From CBDDRG01 sp051306415 (GTDB taxonomy: Bacteria; Pseudomonadota; Gammaproteobacteria; Pseudomonadales; Porticoccaceae), in assembly GCA_051306415.1 (NCBI GenBank), contig JBPPNE010000133.1, positions 1 to 27,954 on the forward strand: a DNA stretch of 27,954 bases, read 5' to 3'. The notes under the pieces are model-generated. The model did no database searches. It saw nothing but the letters and a program-made list of their open reading frames with translations, and was not told the origin of the DNA. The position numbers and the translations under genes are program-made. The stretch's first letter is position 1. Every line of letters begins with the position of its first letter. Positions 7,135 to 15,817 of the stretch are shown here, piece after piece.

Positions 7135-7881
7135 TTACTTGGCGGCGTTACGTTGGCCGACATCAACTACCGCCGTGTCGCGGAGGAAGTTGCGGCCAAT
7201 CAACACTGGAAATTCGAAGTGGGAGCGGTCGGTCAGCGACACCTCAAGCTGCTGGGAGAGTTTGCCGATGCTGAGTTTCATGAGCACGACAACGCGGCGC
7301 TCCAGCGCCCTATCGACTTTCTTGACGCGAACCCGGCCGGCCTTCTTGCGCTCCAGTGTCTTCAGCTTCTTTGTCTGCGGATCTTGCAGGTCGAAGCGGA
7401 TCCAGCGCTCGCCGTCGCGTTCAAACTGGACGATATTGATGGCATGCATCGAAGTTCCTTCCGCTCCGCTATCGATGCGGGCTGGATAGGCGAACCCCGG
7501 TGGATCCACCAAAACGGTCTCGATTTCACCGAGCACCACTTTGTCGCCGGCGATAGTAGTGGGACAGCGGGGGCAGCGCACGGGTGGTACCTCGGGACAC
7601 TGAAGGGCTGAGGGTGGTGGCGGTTTGCAAGGAACCGCGACCGGTGGTGTGACGGGCGCCGGTGGGGGGCAAAGTGGCGGTTTTTCCTCCACAACAATCG
7701 GGGGCGCCTGCTTTGCCGATGGCGGTGGGGTCACGGTACAAGCGCCGAGTGCGAACGACAGAATTATCAGGAGGGCTAGGGAAAACCCCGGGCATCTGCG
7801 AGAGTGGGACAAGGGCATGGGTACCGGGGTTTGATGATTCTTGTTGAATTTTGGCCATGGGCGGCCACGAAAGTTGCTCAT
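7135..7881 (-). CDS. Retropepsin-like lipoprotein (family earlier called putative ATP-dependent Zn protease)
   Basis: The longest frame gives 248 residues. A second start, ATG at 7818, yields a textbook lipoprotein signal: MPLSHSRRC, a hydrophobic core, then lipobox ALGAC with Cys 27. I consider 7818 at least as likely as 7881; neither has a clear ribosome-binding site. After the lipid anchor comes a Pro- and Cys-rich linker (five Cys). The C-terminal domain carries the aspartic-protease-like motif RIDSGAEGTSMHA (D137 from 7881), where many relatives have DTGA, and the closing VLIGRNFL block. The retropepsin fold works as a dimer with one Asp per chain. It is the first gene of the three-gene cassette with the 7TM and ATP-grasp proteins. 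An upstream CATAAT at about 7896-7901 could be a -10 element. Confidence 0.85.
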   Translation of the reverse strand: MSNFRGRPWPKFNKNHQTPVPMPLSHSRRCPGFSLALLIILSFALGACTVTPPPSAKQAPPIVVEEKPPLCPPPAPVTPPVAVPCKPPPPSALQCPEVPPVRCPRCPTTIAGDKVVLGEIETVLVDPPGFAYPARIDSGAEGTSMHAINIVQFERDGERWIRFDLQDPQTKKLKTLERKKAGRVRVKKVDRALERRVVVLMKLSIGKLSQQLEVSLTDRSHFEFPVLIGRNFLRDTAVVDVGQRNAAK

Positions 7882-8083
7882 GATAATCGCTGAGCCCTAT
7901 TATGCAAAGGAAGCTGGCGGGGCACCTCGCCGCGATCCGAAGCTGTCATGCCCGAAATGGCTGCGGCACTGGCTGGGGTTGTCTTGAGGCAAGAGGCAGA
8001 TTGCTCCCCATGACTGGGGTTTTCGAGCCGAGGCCTAATTTCCGCTGGCCGACGCTTTCAACTCTCTTGACCGATCCCCGGTA

Positions 8084-9085
8084 TTGCCCTTGACGACTGA
8101 CCCTGCCTTTAGTCTCGATTTCGCCCGGGCGCATGGCACTCCTGCTGGTGTCGCACAGTTTCGCGTCCAGCCGGAGGATTTCGTCGTCGAAGAATTGCTT
8201 GATGTCGGGAGTTCAACCGATGGCGAGCACCTTTGGCTGCAACTGCGCAAGCGCGATCACAACACCCTCTGGGTGGCTCAGTGGCTGGCCCGCACGGCTG
8301 GCGTGGAGGAATCGGCGATCGGTTTTTGCGGGATTAAGGATCGCCGTGCGCTGACGACTCAGTGGTTCAGTGTCCCCCTCCGCACGGATGAGACCCAGCT
8401 CTTATCGACGCTCGCGCTGTCGAGCCTGGCGGGCTGCGAGATTCTTCAATGCCGGCGCCAGCAACGCAAGCTGCGCCGGGGAATGCACCGCGGCAACCGC
8501 TTCGAGATTCGACTGCGTGAGCCAGAGGGCGACCACGTGGTGTTCGAAAAGCGCTTGGCCGAAGTTGCCGCCGTCGGCGTGCCGAACTATTTTGGTGAGC
8601 AGCGCTTTGGTATCGATGGCAACAATTTGCGCGAAGCGGATCTTAAGCTGGGTCGGAGCCGGTGGTCGGGCAAGGGGCGCGAGGGGCTGTATCTGTCAGC
8701 GGCGCGTTCCTATCTGTTTAATCTCGTGTTATCCGCGCGGGTGCAGGCGCGGAGCTGGCGGCAACCGCTGGCGGCAGAGGTGGTGGTTGACGGGCCACTG
8801 TGGGGGCGTGGGCGCAGCACTGCCCCACTCGCGGTGGCGGAGCTGGAATCCCGCGTACTGGGCCCTTGGTCTCGCTGGCGCGATGGTTTGGAACACAGTG
8901 GCTTGCGTCAGGAGCGACGCGAATTGGTGTGTGTGGCGCAGGATTTCCGTTGGTATTGGCAGGAACGCGACCTTGTCCTCAATTTTTCGCTGGCGGCCGG
9001 CTGCTATGCGACCGCAGTGTTGCGTGAGATCGCTACCCTGAACGCCCCGCCGGCCGCTGCTGTGGCATCGGTCGCTATGCTATAG
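8084..9085 (+). CDS. truD: tRNA pseudouridine(13) synthase TruD
   Basis: This 333-residue protein makes pseudouridine at position 13 of tRNA-Glu. Family motifs are clear: [12 protein letters not shown] near the N-terminus, [15 protein letters not shown] with catalytic Asp 86, and [11 protein letters not shown]. The length is close to the usual 340-350. No ATG is available before the conserved N-terminus; TTG at 8084, or the in-frame TTG at 8090, must serve, and neither has a strong ribosome-binding site. The gene normally sits in an ispD-ispF-truD-surE-pcm-nlpD-rpoS series. Here ispDF is replaced by the divergent retropepsin gene, and surE is missing downstream. Confidence 0.95.
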   Translation: MPLTTDPAFSLDFARAHGTPAGVAQFRVQPEDFVVEELLDVGSSTDGEHLWLQLRKRDHNTLWVAQWLARTAGVEESAIGFCGIKDRRALTTQWFSVPLRTDETQLLSTLALSSLAGCEILQCRRQQRKLRRGMHRGNRFEIRLREPEGDHVVFEKRLAEVAAVGVPNYFGEQRFGIDGNNLREADLKLGRSRWSGKGREGLYLSAARSYLFNLVLSARVQARSWRQPLAAEVVVDGPLWGRGRSTAPLAVAELESRVLGPWSRWRDGLEHSGLRQERRELVCVAQDFRWYWQERDLVLNFSLAAGCYATAVLREIATLNAPPAAAVASVAML

Positions 9086-9146
9086 TCAGCCGCAGATAGC
9101 AATGGAGACGCAAGGGGTGAACTCGATCGAGCTCAGTGGGGTTGGC

Positions 9147-9788
9147 ATGACATCGCAGCGCACCCGCGAGCGACTTATCCAACGCCTGAAAGACAAGGGC
9201 ATCAGCAACTCCCGCGTGCTCGATGTTATGCGGGTGACGCCTCGCCACCTCTTTCTCGAAGAGGCACTTGCCCACCGCGCCTATGAAGACACGGCCCTTC
9301 CCATTGGCTACGGTCAGACAATTTCCCAGCCTTATATCGTTGCCCTGATGACGGAAGTTCTGCTCTCCCGGGGACCTCGCGAACGCGTTCTCGAGGTCGG
9401 CACGGGCTCGGGTTACCAAGCCGCTATCCTTGCCCAGTTAGTCGGTCAGGTCTATACGCTGGAGCGTATTCGGCCGCTCCTGGTGAAGGCGCGAGAGCGG
9501 TTTCGAAAGCTGCGTTTGCGCAACATTATCGCCACTCACGCTGACGGCATCGTCGGCTCCGCCGAGTACGCCCCCTACGATGCGATTATCAGCACCGCCG
9601 CGCCTGAAAAGGTGCCTGAAGAGTTGCTGCGTCAACTGTCCCCCGATGGGCTCCTGGTGATTCCGGTGGGGCCGGATGGCGAGCAGGAATTGCGCCTGAT
9701 TGTCCGCCAGGGCGATAGTTTCCAGTTTGCCGAAGAAGTCGTGGAGCGGGTGCGCTTTGTGCCGTTGCTCAGTGGTGTTTCCCGGTAA
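9147..9788 (+). CDS. pcm: Protein-L-isoaspartate O-methyltransferase Pcm
   Basis: This enzyme repairs aged proteins by SAM-dependent methylation of L-isoaspartyl residues. Seen motifs are [19 protein letters not shown] (substrate loop), SAM site [18 protein letters not shown], and [15 protein letters not shown], ending in VRFVPLLSG, typical of the family. From ATG 9147 ([14 protein letters not shown], the usual gammaproteobacterial N-terminus) it has 213 residues. ATG at 9102 would add 15 residues and lies 16 bp after the truD stop. The 3' end overlaps nlpD by about 14 bp, pointing to coupled expression with the stress genes nlpD and rpoS. Confidence 0.95.
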   Translation: MTSQRTRERLIQRLKDKGISNSRVLDVMRVTPRHLFLEEALAHRAYEDTALPIGYGQTISQPYIVALMTEVLLSRGPRERVLEVGTGSGYQAAILAQLVGQVYTLERIRPLLVKARERFRKLRLRNIIATHADGIVGSAEYAPYDAIISTAAPEKVPEELLRQLSPDGLLVIPVGPDGEQELRLIVRQGDSFQFAEEVVERVRFVPLLSGVSR

Positions 9789-10725
9789 TCGTAGACGGTA
9801 TATCGCGGTGTCGCTCTATTCCCAGGCGCTGGCGACAGGGATCGCTATCGGTGTTTTCGGCGTGTTGGCAATGTTGTCCTCGATTTGCGCTGCGGCGCCG
9901 GCGCCGGTCATCAGCCTGCCGCCGCCGCCCAGTGAGCGGATTAACCACCACATCGTTTCAAGCGATGAAACCCTGTATGCCATCGCTTGGCGCTACGAGC
10001 TGGATGTTGAGGCGCTGGCGGTAGCGAACGGTATTGTGAAACCCTACCACCTGCGTCCCGGACAGCGATTGACGCTCGACCTCCCTCACGCGGCTGAACC
10101 AAGACCGGTAGCCGTGACGCCGACGACATCGCCACCCGCAGCGCCGGCGAGTAAGCCAATGACGAGCGCCGCACCGGTAAAGCCGCCGTTATCTCCCGCG
10201 AGGATTTCGCAAACGGCGCCCAAACCTGAGCAGCCGATCATCAAATCGGCTCCGGTTTTGGTCAAACCGCCACCCCAACGACCGACCGCTAGCCCGGTGA
10301 TTGGGATAGCCCCACCCCAACGCACGTCACCGGCATCGACATTTGCGTCAGGTGGCGTGGGGAGTTGGCGGTGGCCGGTGACTGGGCGCTTCACCCGTAA
10401 TTACGATAGCGGGAGGGTGTTCAAGGGAATCGATATTCAGAGCGCGGCGGGTCGCCCGGTAACGGCGGCGGCTACGGGTACGGTGGTTTACGCCGGGAAC
10501 GGTCTGCCTGCTTACGGGCAGCTTATCATCATCAAGCACGATGATACCTATCTCAGCGCCTATGCCCACAACCGCAAGCTATTTGTCAGCGAGGGGGTGG
10601 TGGTGAAGTCGGGTCAGACGATTTCCGAGGTGGGTGGAGACCCGGCCAATCCTGGTCGCCTGTATTTTGAAATTCGCGAGCGCGGCAAGCCGGTGGATCC
10701 GTTGCGGCTGTTGCCAAAACAGTAG
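9775..10725 (+). CDS. nlpD: LysM/LytM-domain amidase activator NlpD
   Basis: Layout: hydrophobic signal segment, LysM peptidoglycan-binding domain (starting near [18 protein letters not shown]), a long Pro/Ala/Lys/Thr linker, then a C-terminal LytM (M23) domain (about WRWPVTGRF to the end). As in E. coli NlpD the metal ligands are missing: the first motif reads KGIDIQ with no His, and the last is LYFEIR instead of LHFEIR. It is therefore an activator of a septal amidase (AmiC-type), not a peptidase. No ATG precedes the signal region; GTG at 9775 or GTG at 9808 are candidates, and the former overlaps the pcm end. The only Cys near the signal (SSIC) is a poor lipobox, so lipidation is doubtful. 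rpoS follows by 90 bp, as is usual. Confidence 0.92.
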   Translation: MFPGNRRRYIAVSLYSQALATGIAIGVFGVLAMLSSICAAAPAPVISLPPPPSERINHHIVSSDETLYAIAWRYELDVEALAVANGIVKPYHLRPGQRLTLDLPHAAEPRPVAVTPTTSPPAAPASKPMTSAAPVKPPLSPARISQTAPKPEQPIIKSAPVLVKPPPQRPTASPVIGIAPPQRTSPASTFASGGVGSWRWPVTGRFTRNYDSGRVFKGIDIQSAAGRPVTAAATGTVVYAGNGLPAYGQLIIIKHDDTYLSAYAHNRKLFVSEGVVVKSGQTISEVGGDPANPGRLYFEIRERGKPVDPLRLLPKQ

Positions 10726-10815
10726 ACCAGCGCACATAACTCGCATCATCTGCCAGACGTCGGCGATAACCACCCAGAGCGCGGTTGCAATTCGGTGGAT
10801 TAAGTGGCAGCGTCT

Positions 10816-11766
10816 ATGGGCGAAAGCGGCAGTGGCTTGGCGGATCAAGTGGCAATGGGGGAGGTACCTTTGTCTAGCGACGTGGATTCCGATAGCGATG
10901 CTCGCGATCCAGCGCCGGGCCGACGCGAGCATTTTTTTGATGTCCTCAGCCTCTATTTGAAGGAAATTGGTTTTATCCCGTTGCTGAGCGCAGAGGAGGA
11001 GGTGCATTACGCACGACTCGCCCGCGGCGGCGATGGAAATTCACGCAGACGGATGATCGAAAGCAATTTGCGGTTGGTAGTAAAGATTGCGCGTCGTTAT
11101 GCCAATCGTGGACTCAGCCTGATAGATCTCATCGAAGAAGGCAATCTGGGTTTGATTCGGGCAGTCGAAAAATTTGACCCCGAGTTGGGCTATCGATTTT
11201 CCACCTATGCGACCTGGTGGATACGCCAAACGGTGGAGCGCGCGCTGATGAATCAGACGCGCACCATCCGTCTACCGATCCACATTGCCAAGGAGCTTAA
11301 CGTCTATCTGAAGGCTTCTCGCAAACTCGCCCAGGAGCTTGATCACGCCCCGTCGGCCCAGGAAGTGGCGGTGCGCCTGAACAAGACCTGTGGCGAAGTC
11401 TCGCGCATGCTCGCGCTGAATGAGCGAGTGGGATCGACCGATGCCCCGGTGGGTGAAGACGGCGATAACACGTTGATCGACTCTATTGCCGACAGCCACC
11501 CCAATGACCCGGAAGAGCTGGCCGAGGGTGAGGAGTTGATGGCGACGATGGAAACTTTTCTCAAAAAATTGTCCGACAAGCAGCAGGAAATTCTCTCTCG
11601 CCGCTTCGGCCTGCGGGGTTACGACACGGCAACTCTGGAAGAGGTCGGCCGTGCTGTTGGCCTGACTCGGGAGCGGGTCAGGCAGATCCAGATGGATGCG
11701 TTGGGCCGACTTCGCGAGACCCTACAGCAACAGGGTCTCGACAGCGAAACCCTGTTTGGCAGCTAG
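10816..11766 (+). CDS. rpoS: RNA polymerase sigma factor RpoS (sigma-38)
   Basis: This is the master sigma factor for stationary phase and general stress. Regions 2 ([44 protein letters not shown]), 3 ([19 protein letters not shown]) and 4 ([29 protein letters not shown]) are complete and typical of RpoS rather than RpoD: it is short, about 300-316 residues, and lacks the long non-conserved region. Start is uncertain. ATG 10816 is given here; GTG 10804 and ATG 10855 are in frame. TTG 10870 has by far the best ribosome-binding site (GGGGGAGG, 5 bp away). Position next to nlpD and fdxA confirms identity; an rpoS promoter inside nlpD is common but was not identified. Confidence 0.96.
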   Translation: MGESGSGLADQVAMGEVPLSSDVDSDSDARDPAPGRREHFFDVLSLYLKEIGFIPLLSAEEEVHYARLARGGDGNSRRRMIESNLRLVVKIARRYANRGLSLIDLIEEGNLGLIRAVEKFDPELGYRFSTYATWWIRQTVERALMNQTRTIRLPIHIAKELNVYLKASRKLAQELDHAPSAQEVAVRLNKTCGEVSRMLALNERVGSTDAPVGEDGDNTLIDSIADSHPNDPEELAEGEELMATMETFLKKLSDKQQEILSRRFGLRGYDTATLEEVGRAVGLTRERVRQIQMDALGRLRETLQQQGLDSETLFGS

Positions 11767-11798
11767 CGAGCTAGATTCAGAAATCCTAGCGCTCTAGC
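11762..11798. terminator. Imperfect palindrome spanning the convergent rpoS and fdxA stops
   Basis: GCTAG (11762-11766), GCTAG (11770-11774), CTAGC (11786-11790) and CTAGC (11794-11798) form two 5-bp stems separated by a 3x3 internal loop around an 11-base loop. The hairpin includes both stop codons and could end transcription from either side. There is no T-run, so it is only a candidate. Confidence 0.35.
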
Positions 11799-12109
11799 AA
11801 GTCGCGCTTGCCGGGCTTGCCCTCCCAGTCGGCGGCATCCGCGGGCGGTTCCTTGCGGGTGGTGATGTTTGGCCAGGTGGCGGACAAATCCGCATTCAAC
11901 TGCAGAAAGTCCTCTTGGCCGGGCGGCAGTTCATCTTCCGCGAAAATGGCGTTGACCGGACACTCCGGCTCACACAGTGCACAGTCGATACACTCGTCCG
12001 GGTGGATAACCAGAAAGTTTGGTCCTTCGTAGAAACAATCTACCGGGCAGACTTCCACACAGTCCGTGTACTTGCATTTGATACAGTTTTCGCCGACGAC
12101 GAAGGTCAT
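11786..12109 (-). CDS. fdxA: Seven-iron ferredoxin FdxA (3Fe-4S/4Fe-4S)
   Basis: This 107-residue electron carrier is of the Azotobacter ferredoxin I type. Cysteines at 9, 12, 17, 21, 25, 40, 43, 46 and 50 match the FdI pattern (8, 11, 16, 20, 24, 39, 42, 45, 49) shifted by one, so both a [3Fe-4S] and a [4Fe-4S] cluster should form. The C-terminal tail is rich in acidic and Pro residues, as in the family. ATG 12109 has GGAG about 10 bases upstream. It is convergent with rpoS, an association also known in pseudomonads, where fdxA lies next to rpoS; the mutS that usually follows is absent. Confidence 0.96.
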   Translation of the reverse strand: MTFVVGENCIKCKYTDCVEVCPVDCFYEGPNFLVIHPDECIDCALCEPECPVNAIFAEDELPPGQEDFLQLNADLSATWPNITTRKEPPADAADWEGKPGKRDLLER

Positions 12110-12189
12110 GGTTTGCTCGCTCCAGATACTTGCGGGCGCTGCTACCGGAGCAGATCGCAGGTTCGCGCCAGGTTTGCGGATGGCCGCGG

Positions 12190-12195
12190 ATTATA
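12190..12195 (-). promoter_or_regulatory. Candidate -10 element for fdxA
   Basis: On the minus strand a perfect TATAAT, preceded by GGG, lies 80 bases upstream of the fdxA start. No good -35 hexamer is found at 16-18 bp spacing, so it may need an activator or be a chance match. Confidence 0.45.
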
Positions 12196-12355
12196 CCCAA
12201 AATCGCTATCGGGGCGACAGGGACACCGATCCTGCTAGCCCTTCAGCGCTAACTTTGTCGGGTGTGCGGATGTTGGGCCCCTGCGCATTCTGATCATGGC
12301 GTAACCCTCCGTGTGGTACCATTCGCCGGTTATTTATCATGCTATGGCTTGCCTC

Positions 12356-12829
12356 ATGCACTGCCCTTTCTGTGCTACAGATGACACCAAGGTGATCGAT
12401 TCTCGCTTGGTGGCCGATGGCGGCCAGGTTCGCCGTCGGCGCGAGTGCGCGACGTGTCGGGAGCGGTTTACCACCTATGAGGTGGCCGAGTTGCTGATGC
12501 CCCGGGTGATCAAGCGCGATGGCACTCGCATGCCATTCGACGAAGACAAGCTGCGTTCGGGGTTACAGCTCGCGCTGGGCAAGCGTCCGGTCGGCGTTGA
12601 ACAGGTTGAAGCCGTGGTGGCCCAAATCAAGCGCTACCTCCAGGGTACCGGAGAACGTGAAATTAGCTCACGAATAGTCGGCGAAAAGGTCATGGAGCAA
12701 CTGCGCTTGCTGGATGATGTGGCCTATGTCCGCTTCGCGTCGGTGTATCGCCGGTTTCAGGATTTGAACGAGTTTCGGGCGGAACTGGATCGCCTGGAGC
12801 GCGAAGATGGCGACGGCAACGCGTCCTGA
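12356..12829 (+). CDS. nrdR: Transcriptional repressor NrdR
   Basis: This 157-residue repressor of ribonucleotide reductase genes uses ATP/dATP to switch oligomeric state. A Zn ribbon is seen at Cys 3, 6, 31 and 34 (MHCPFC and CATC), followed by an ATP-cone ([17 protein letters not shown] onward). The start is ATG 12356, because MHCPFC is the invariant N-terminus; an upstream ATG at 12311 would add 15 unrelated residues. It is the first gene of a run with ribD (3-bp gap), a common gammaproteobacterial arrangement. Confidence 0.97.
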   Translation: MHCPFCATDDTKVIDSRLVADGGQVRRRRECATCRERFTTYEVAELLMPRVIKRDGTRMPFDEDKLRSGLQLALGKRPVGVEQVEAVVAQIKRYLQGTGEREISSRIVGEKVMEQLRLLDDVAYVRFASVYRRFQDLNEFRAELDRLEREDGDGNAS

Positions 12830-12832
12830 TCG

Positions 12833-13951
12833 ATGGCTACTGATGTGGATGCTAGGTACATGGCGGCGGCGCTACAGCTCGCCCGCAGAGGTTGGTACAC
12901 CGCTAGACCCAATCCCCGTGTCGGCTGCGTTATCGTTAGCGATGGCGAGATCGTTGGCGAAGGCTGGCACCAGCGTGCGGGTGAGGATCACGCCGAAATC
13001 AACGCGCTGCGGGTGGCGGGAAAAAAAGCGGTCGGTGCGACGGCCTATGTCACTCTCGAGCCCTGTAGTCACCACGGTCGCACGCCGCCCTGTTCCGCGG
13101 CGCTGACACGGGCGGGTGTGGCCAGGGTGGTATTCGGCACCGGCGACTCCCATCCGGCGGCGAGCGGAGGCCAGCAAGCCCTGCGCGCCGCCGGTATCAG
13201 CGTGGATGGTCCGGTGCTGGAGCCGGAAGCCCGTGCGCTGAACGTCGGGTTTTTCAAGCGCTGCGAAACCGGATTGCCCTGGGTGATCCTGAAGATCGCC
13301 GCCAGTCTGGATGGCCGCACTGCGATGGCAAATGGCGAGAGCCAGTGGATCACTGGCGCGGCCGCGCGTAGCGACGGACAGCGGCTGCGCGCCCGCTGCG
13401 GCGCAATCATTACCGGTGTTGGCACGGTCTTGCAGGACAACCCGGCGCTGACCGTGCGGGCCGGCCAACTCGGGCTTGCCGATGCCACTGGCATCGCTGC
13501 GATGCAGCCGCTGCGGGTTATCGTCGATAGCAGGCGCCGCAGTCTGGAGCACGCCCACCGGTTGCGAATTTTCGATCCGCCGGGCTCGGTGCTGGTTGCC
13601 ACCGCGGTCAGCGGGGCGGGGCAGGCGGCGGCCACCGGCGACGCTGAAGTCTGCGCGCTGCCGGATACCGCCGGCAAAGTCGATTTGCGGGCACTGCTGC
13701 AGGAGCTCGCCCGCCGTGAATGCAACGAAGTGCTGGTGGAGGCGGGTGCCAAATTGTCCGGGGCGTTTCTAGTCGAGGGGCTGGTGGACGAGCTGGTTCT
13801 GTATCTGGCGCCCAAGCTCCTCGGCAGCAATGCGATGCCGCTCGCACTGCTGCCGTTTGATCACCTGGCGCAAGGGCTGGCGTTGCGGGTCACCGATATG
13901 CGCGCGATGGGCGCGGACTGGCGAATCACGGCAAGTTTGGAGGGAAGCTGA
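12833..13951 (+). CDS. ribD: Bifunctional riboflavin deaminase/reductase RibD
   Basis: It carries out two steps of riboflavin synthesis: deamination of the pyrimidine from GTP, then NADPH reduction of its ribosyl side chain. The N-terminal cytidine-deaminase-like domain has Zn ligands H53 (HAEINAL), C78 (PCSHHGRTPPC) and C87 with catalytic E55. The C-terminal reductase domain (about 148-372) shows LKIAASLDGRTA, SQWITG and VEAGAKLSGAFL. The length of 372 is normal. It starts 3 bp after nrdR, and its TGA overlaps the ATG of ribE by one base. Confidence 0.97.
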   Translation: MATDVDARYMAAALQLARRGWYTARPNPRVGCVIVSDGEIVGEGWHQRAGEDHAEINALRVAGKKAVGATAYVTLEPCSHHGRTPPCSAALTRAGVARVVFGTGDSHPAASGGQQALRAAGISVDGPVLEPEARALNVGFFKRCETGLPWVILKIAASLDGRTAMANGESQWITGAAARSDGQRLRARCGAIITGVGTVLQDNPALTVRAGQLGLADATGIAAMQPLRVIVDSRRRSLEHAHRLRIFDPPGSVLVATAVSGAGQAAATGDAEVCALPDTAGKVDLRALLQELARRECNEVLVEAGAKLSGAFLVEGLVDELVLYLAPKLLGSNAMPLALLPFDHLAQGLALRVTDMRAMGADWRITASLEGS

Positions 13952-14595
13952 TGTTTACCGGAATCATCGCCGCCGTTGGCGACATAGTTGGCACTGAACA
14001 GCGCGGGGGGGATCTGCGCGTGCAGATTCGCACCGGCGATCTCGATCTTGCCGATGTCTGCCTGGGTGACAGCATTGCGGTCAACGGCGTCTGTCTGACC
14101 GCGGTGGCGCTGCCCGGCGATGGTTTTGCCGCTGATGTCTCGGTGGAAACGCTTAATTTTACCACCGCTGGATTGTGGTGGGTCGGGCAGCCGGTCAACC
14201 TGGAGAAAGCACTGACGGCGACGGCGCGGCTGGGCGGGCATCTGGTGTCCGGCCATATCGATGGCATCGGCGAGGTGATCAGTCGTCATTCCGATGCTCG
14301 CTCCGAGCGGTTCCGGTTGCGTGCGCCGGCACCACTCGCGCGTTACATCGCCCACAAAGGCTCAATCGCCATTGATGGCACCAGCCTCACCGTCAACAGT
14401 GTCGATGGCGCGGAATTTGAGATAAACATTGTTCCCCATACCATCGCCCATACCGTGATCGGCACTTACCAGCCGGGAACCCAGGTCAACCTGGAGGTGG
14501 ACGTGATAGCGCGTTATCTCGAGCGCTTGTTGCTCGGCGATCGGGCCGCCGAACCCGATGGCGGCAGCGTCTTCCCAACCCCGGGAGAGGCATGA
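13951..14595 (+). CDS. ribE: Riboflavin synthase alpha subunit RibE
   Basis: This enzyme dismutates two 6,7-dimethyl-8-ribityllumazine molecules to riboflavin. The 214 residues form two lumazine-binding repeats: the first begins MFTGIIAAVG and has VNGVCLTA, the second has GHIDG and IDGTSLTVN. The N-terminal MFTGI is needed for catalysis in the family and is intact. The start overlaps the ribD stop (TGATG), indicating tight translational coupling. This gene is called ribC or ribE depending on the species. Confidence 0.96.
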   Translation: MFTGIIAAVGDIVGTEQRGGDLRVQIRTGDLDLADVCLGDSIAVNGVCLTAVALPGDGFAADVSVETLNFTTAGLWWVGQPVNLEKALTATARLGGHLVSGHIDGIGEVISRHSDARSERFRLRAPAPLARYIAHKGSIAIDGTSLTVNSVDGAEFEINIVPHTIAHTVIGTYQPGTQVNLEVDVIARYLERLLLGDRAAEPDGGSVFPTPGEA

Positions 14596-14620
14596 TTTCA
14601 ATAACGCTTGAGTGGATATG

Positions 14621-15730
14621 ATGAAGTTGAATTCGGTTGAAGAGTTGATTGAGGACATCCGTCTGGGTCGCATGGTGATCCTGATGGACGACGAGGATCG
14701 GGAAAACGAGGGTGATCTGGTGCTCGCCGCGGGCAAAGTTCGCCCGGAGGATATCAACTTCATGGCAGTGCACGCGCGCGGGCTGATTTGCCTGACCTTG
14801 ACCGAGCGGCGCTGCCGCCAGCTCGATCTGCCACTGATGGTGACGAGCAACAATTCCAGCCACGGCACCAATTTCACGGTTTCGATTGAAGCCGCCGAAG
14901 GCGTGACGACGGGCATTTCCGCCGCCGACCGGGCGCGTACGGTGCAAGTCGCCGTGGCGGCCGAAGCGACACCGACGGCTATCGTTCAGCCCGGCCATAT
15001 CTTTCCGCTGAAGGCGCAGCCGGGTGGCGTGCTCAGCCGCGCTGGCCACACCGAGGCCGGCTGCGATTTGGCCCAGCTCGCCGGTCACGAACCAGCGGCG
15101 GTGATCGTCGAAATCATGAACGACGACGGCACCATGGCGAGGCGGCCCGATCTCGAGCTGTTTGCCCAGAAGCACAATTTGAAGATTGGCACCATTGCCG
15201 ATCTGATTCACTACCGACTCGTCAACGATCGCACTGTCGAATGCATCGGTGAGCGGGTCATTCAGACGGCCTATGGCGAGTTCCTGTTGAAAACCTATGT
15301 TGACACCCATCGTGGCGGCAAGCACTTTGCGCTGGTGAAAGGCGATATCAGCCCGGAACAGCCAATATTGGTGCGCGTTCATATGCCCAGCATAGCCCGC
15401 GACCTGCTCGCCATCGAGCGTCCAGGCCCGCACAAAAGCTGGAGCCTGCAGAAGGCGATGCAACAGATCGCCACGGAGGGCTGTGGGGCACTGGTCCTGC
15501 TCGACAATGCCGAAACCAATGAACAGGTGGAGGCGAGCATCGACGCCATGCTCAGCTACCAGACAATGCGTAAAAGTGCGTCCGAGGTGATCTACCTGCA
15601 GGTGGGCACCGGCTCGCAAATACTACGGGATCTCGGCCTGCAGAAGCTGAGGCTGATGAGCGCACCCTTTCGTTTCAGCGCCATTTCCGGCTTTGATTTA
15701 GAAGTGGTCGAATACGTTGACTGCCCTTGA
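14621..15730 (+). CDS. ribB: DHBP synthase with degenerate GTP cyclohydrolase II domain (RibBX type)
   Basis: The N-terminal domain (about 1-200) makes 3,4-dihydroxy-2-butanone 4-phosphate from ribulose 5-phosphate; DDEDRENEGDLV and RAGHTEAGCDL carry the metal and catalytic residues. The C-terminal domain aligns in position with GTP cyclohydrolase II (RibA) but lacks its zinc site: where RibA has C-x10-C-x-C after RVH, this protein reads RVHMPSIARDLLAIERPG with no Cys. It is thus the hybrid known in many proteobacteria as RibBX, and a separate functional RibA must be elsewhere. ATG 14621 is preferred (MKLNSVEELIEDI matches family starts, and GAGTGG lies 5 bp upstream); GTG 14612 and ATG 14618 are alternatives. 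Confidence 0.94.
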   Translation: MKLNSVEELIEDIRLGRMVILMDDEDRENEGDLVLAAGKVRPEDINFMAVHARGLICLTLTERRCRQLDLPLMVTSNNSSHGTNFTVSIEAAEGVTTGISAADRARTVQVAVAAEATPTAIVQPGHIFPLKAQPGGVLSRAGHTEAGCDLAQLAGHEPAAVIVEIMNDDGTMARRPDLELFAQKHNLKIGTIADLIHYRLVNDRTVECIGERVIQTAYGEFLLKTYVDTHRGGKHFALVKGDISPEQPILVRVHMPSIARDLLAIERPGPHKSWSLQKAMQQIATEGCGALVLLDNAETNEQVEASIDAMLSYQTMRKSASEVIYLQVGTGSQILRDLGLQKLRLMSAPFRFSAISGFDLEVVEYVDCP

Positions 15731-15817
15731 TGCTCCAGCGGGCCGACCACTGGCACAGGTGCGCATCCGAGCCAGCGGCAGTGCGCCGCCGGACAATCTT
15801 GCTGACAGGAATCTACC

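Noticed and set aside
7902..8093. 63-residue plus-strand frame upstream of truD
   Set aside because: No ribosome-binding site or recognisable motif; the region more likely holds divergent promoters.
14486..15619. 377-residue open frame antisense to ribB
   Set aside because: Shadow of the high-GC ribB coding frame; no recognisable motif, and ribB is certain.
12830..15817. FMN riboswitch in front of the riboflavin genes
   Set aside because: The gaps before ribD, ribE and ribB are too short, and the 87-bp gap before ribH lacks the conserved RFN-element blocks.
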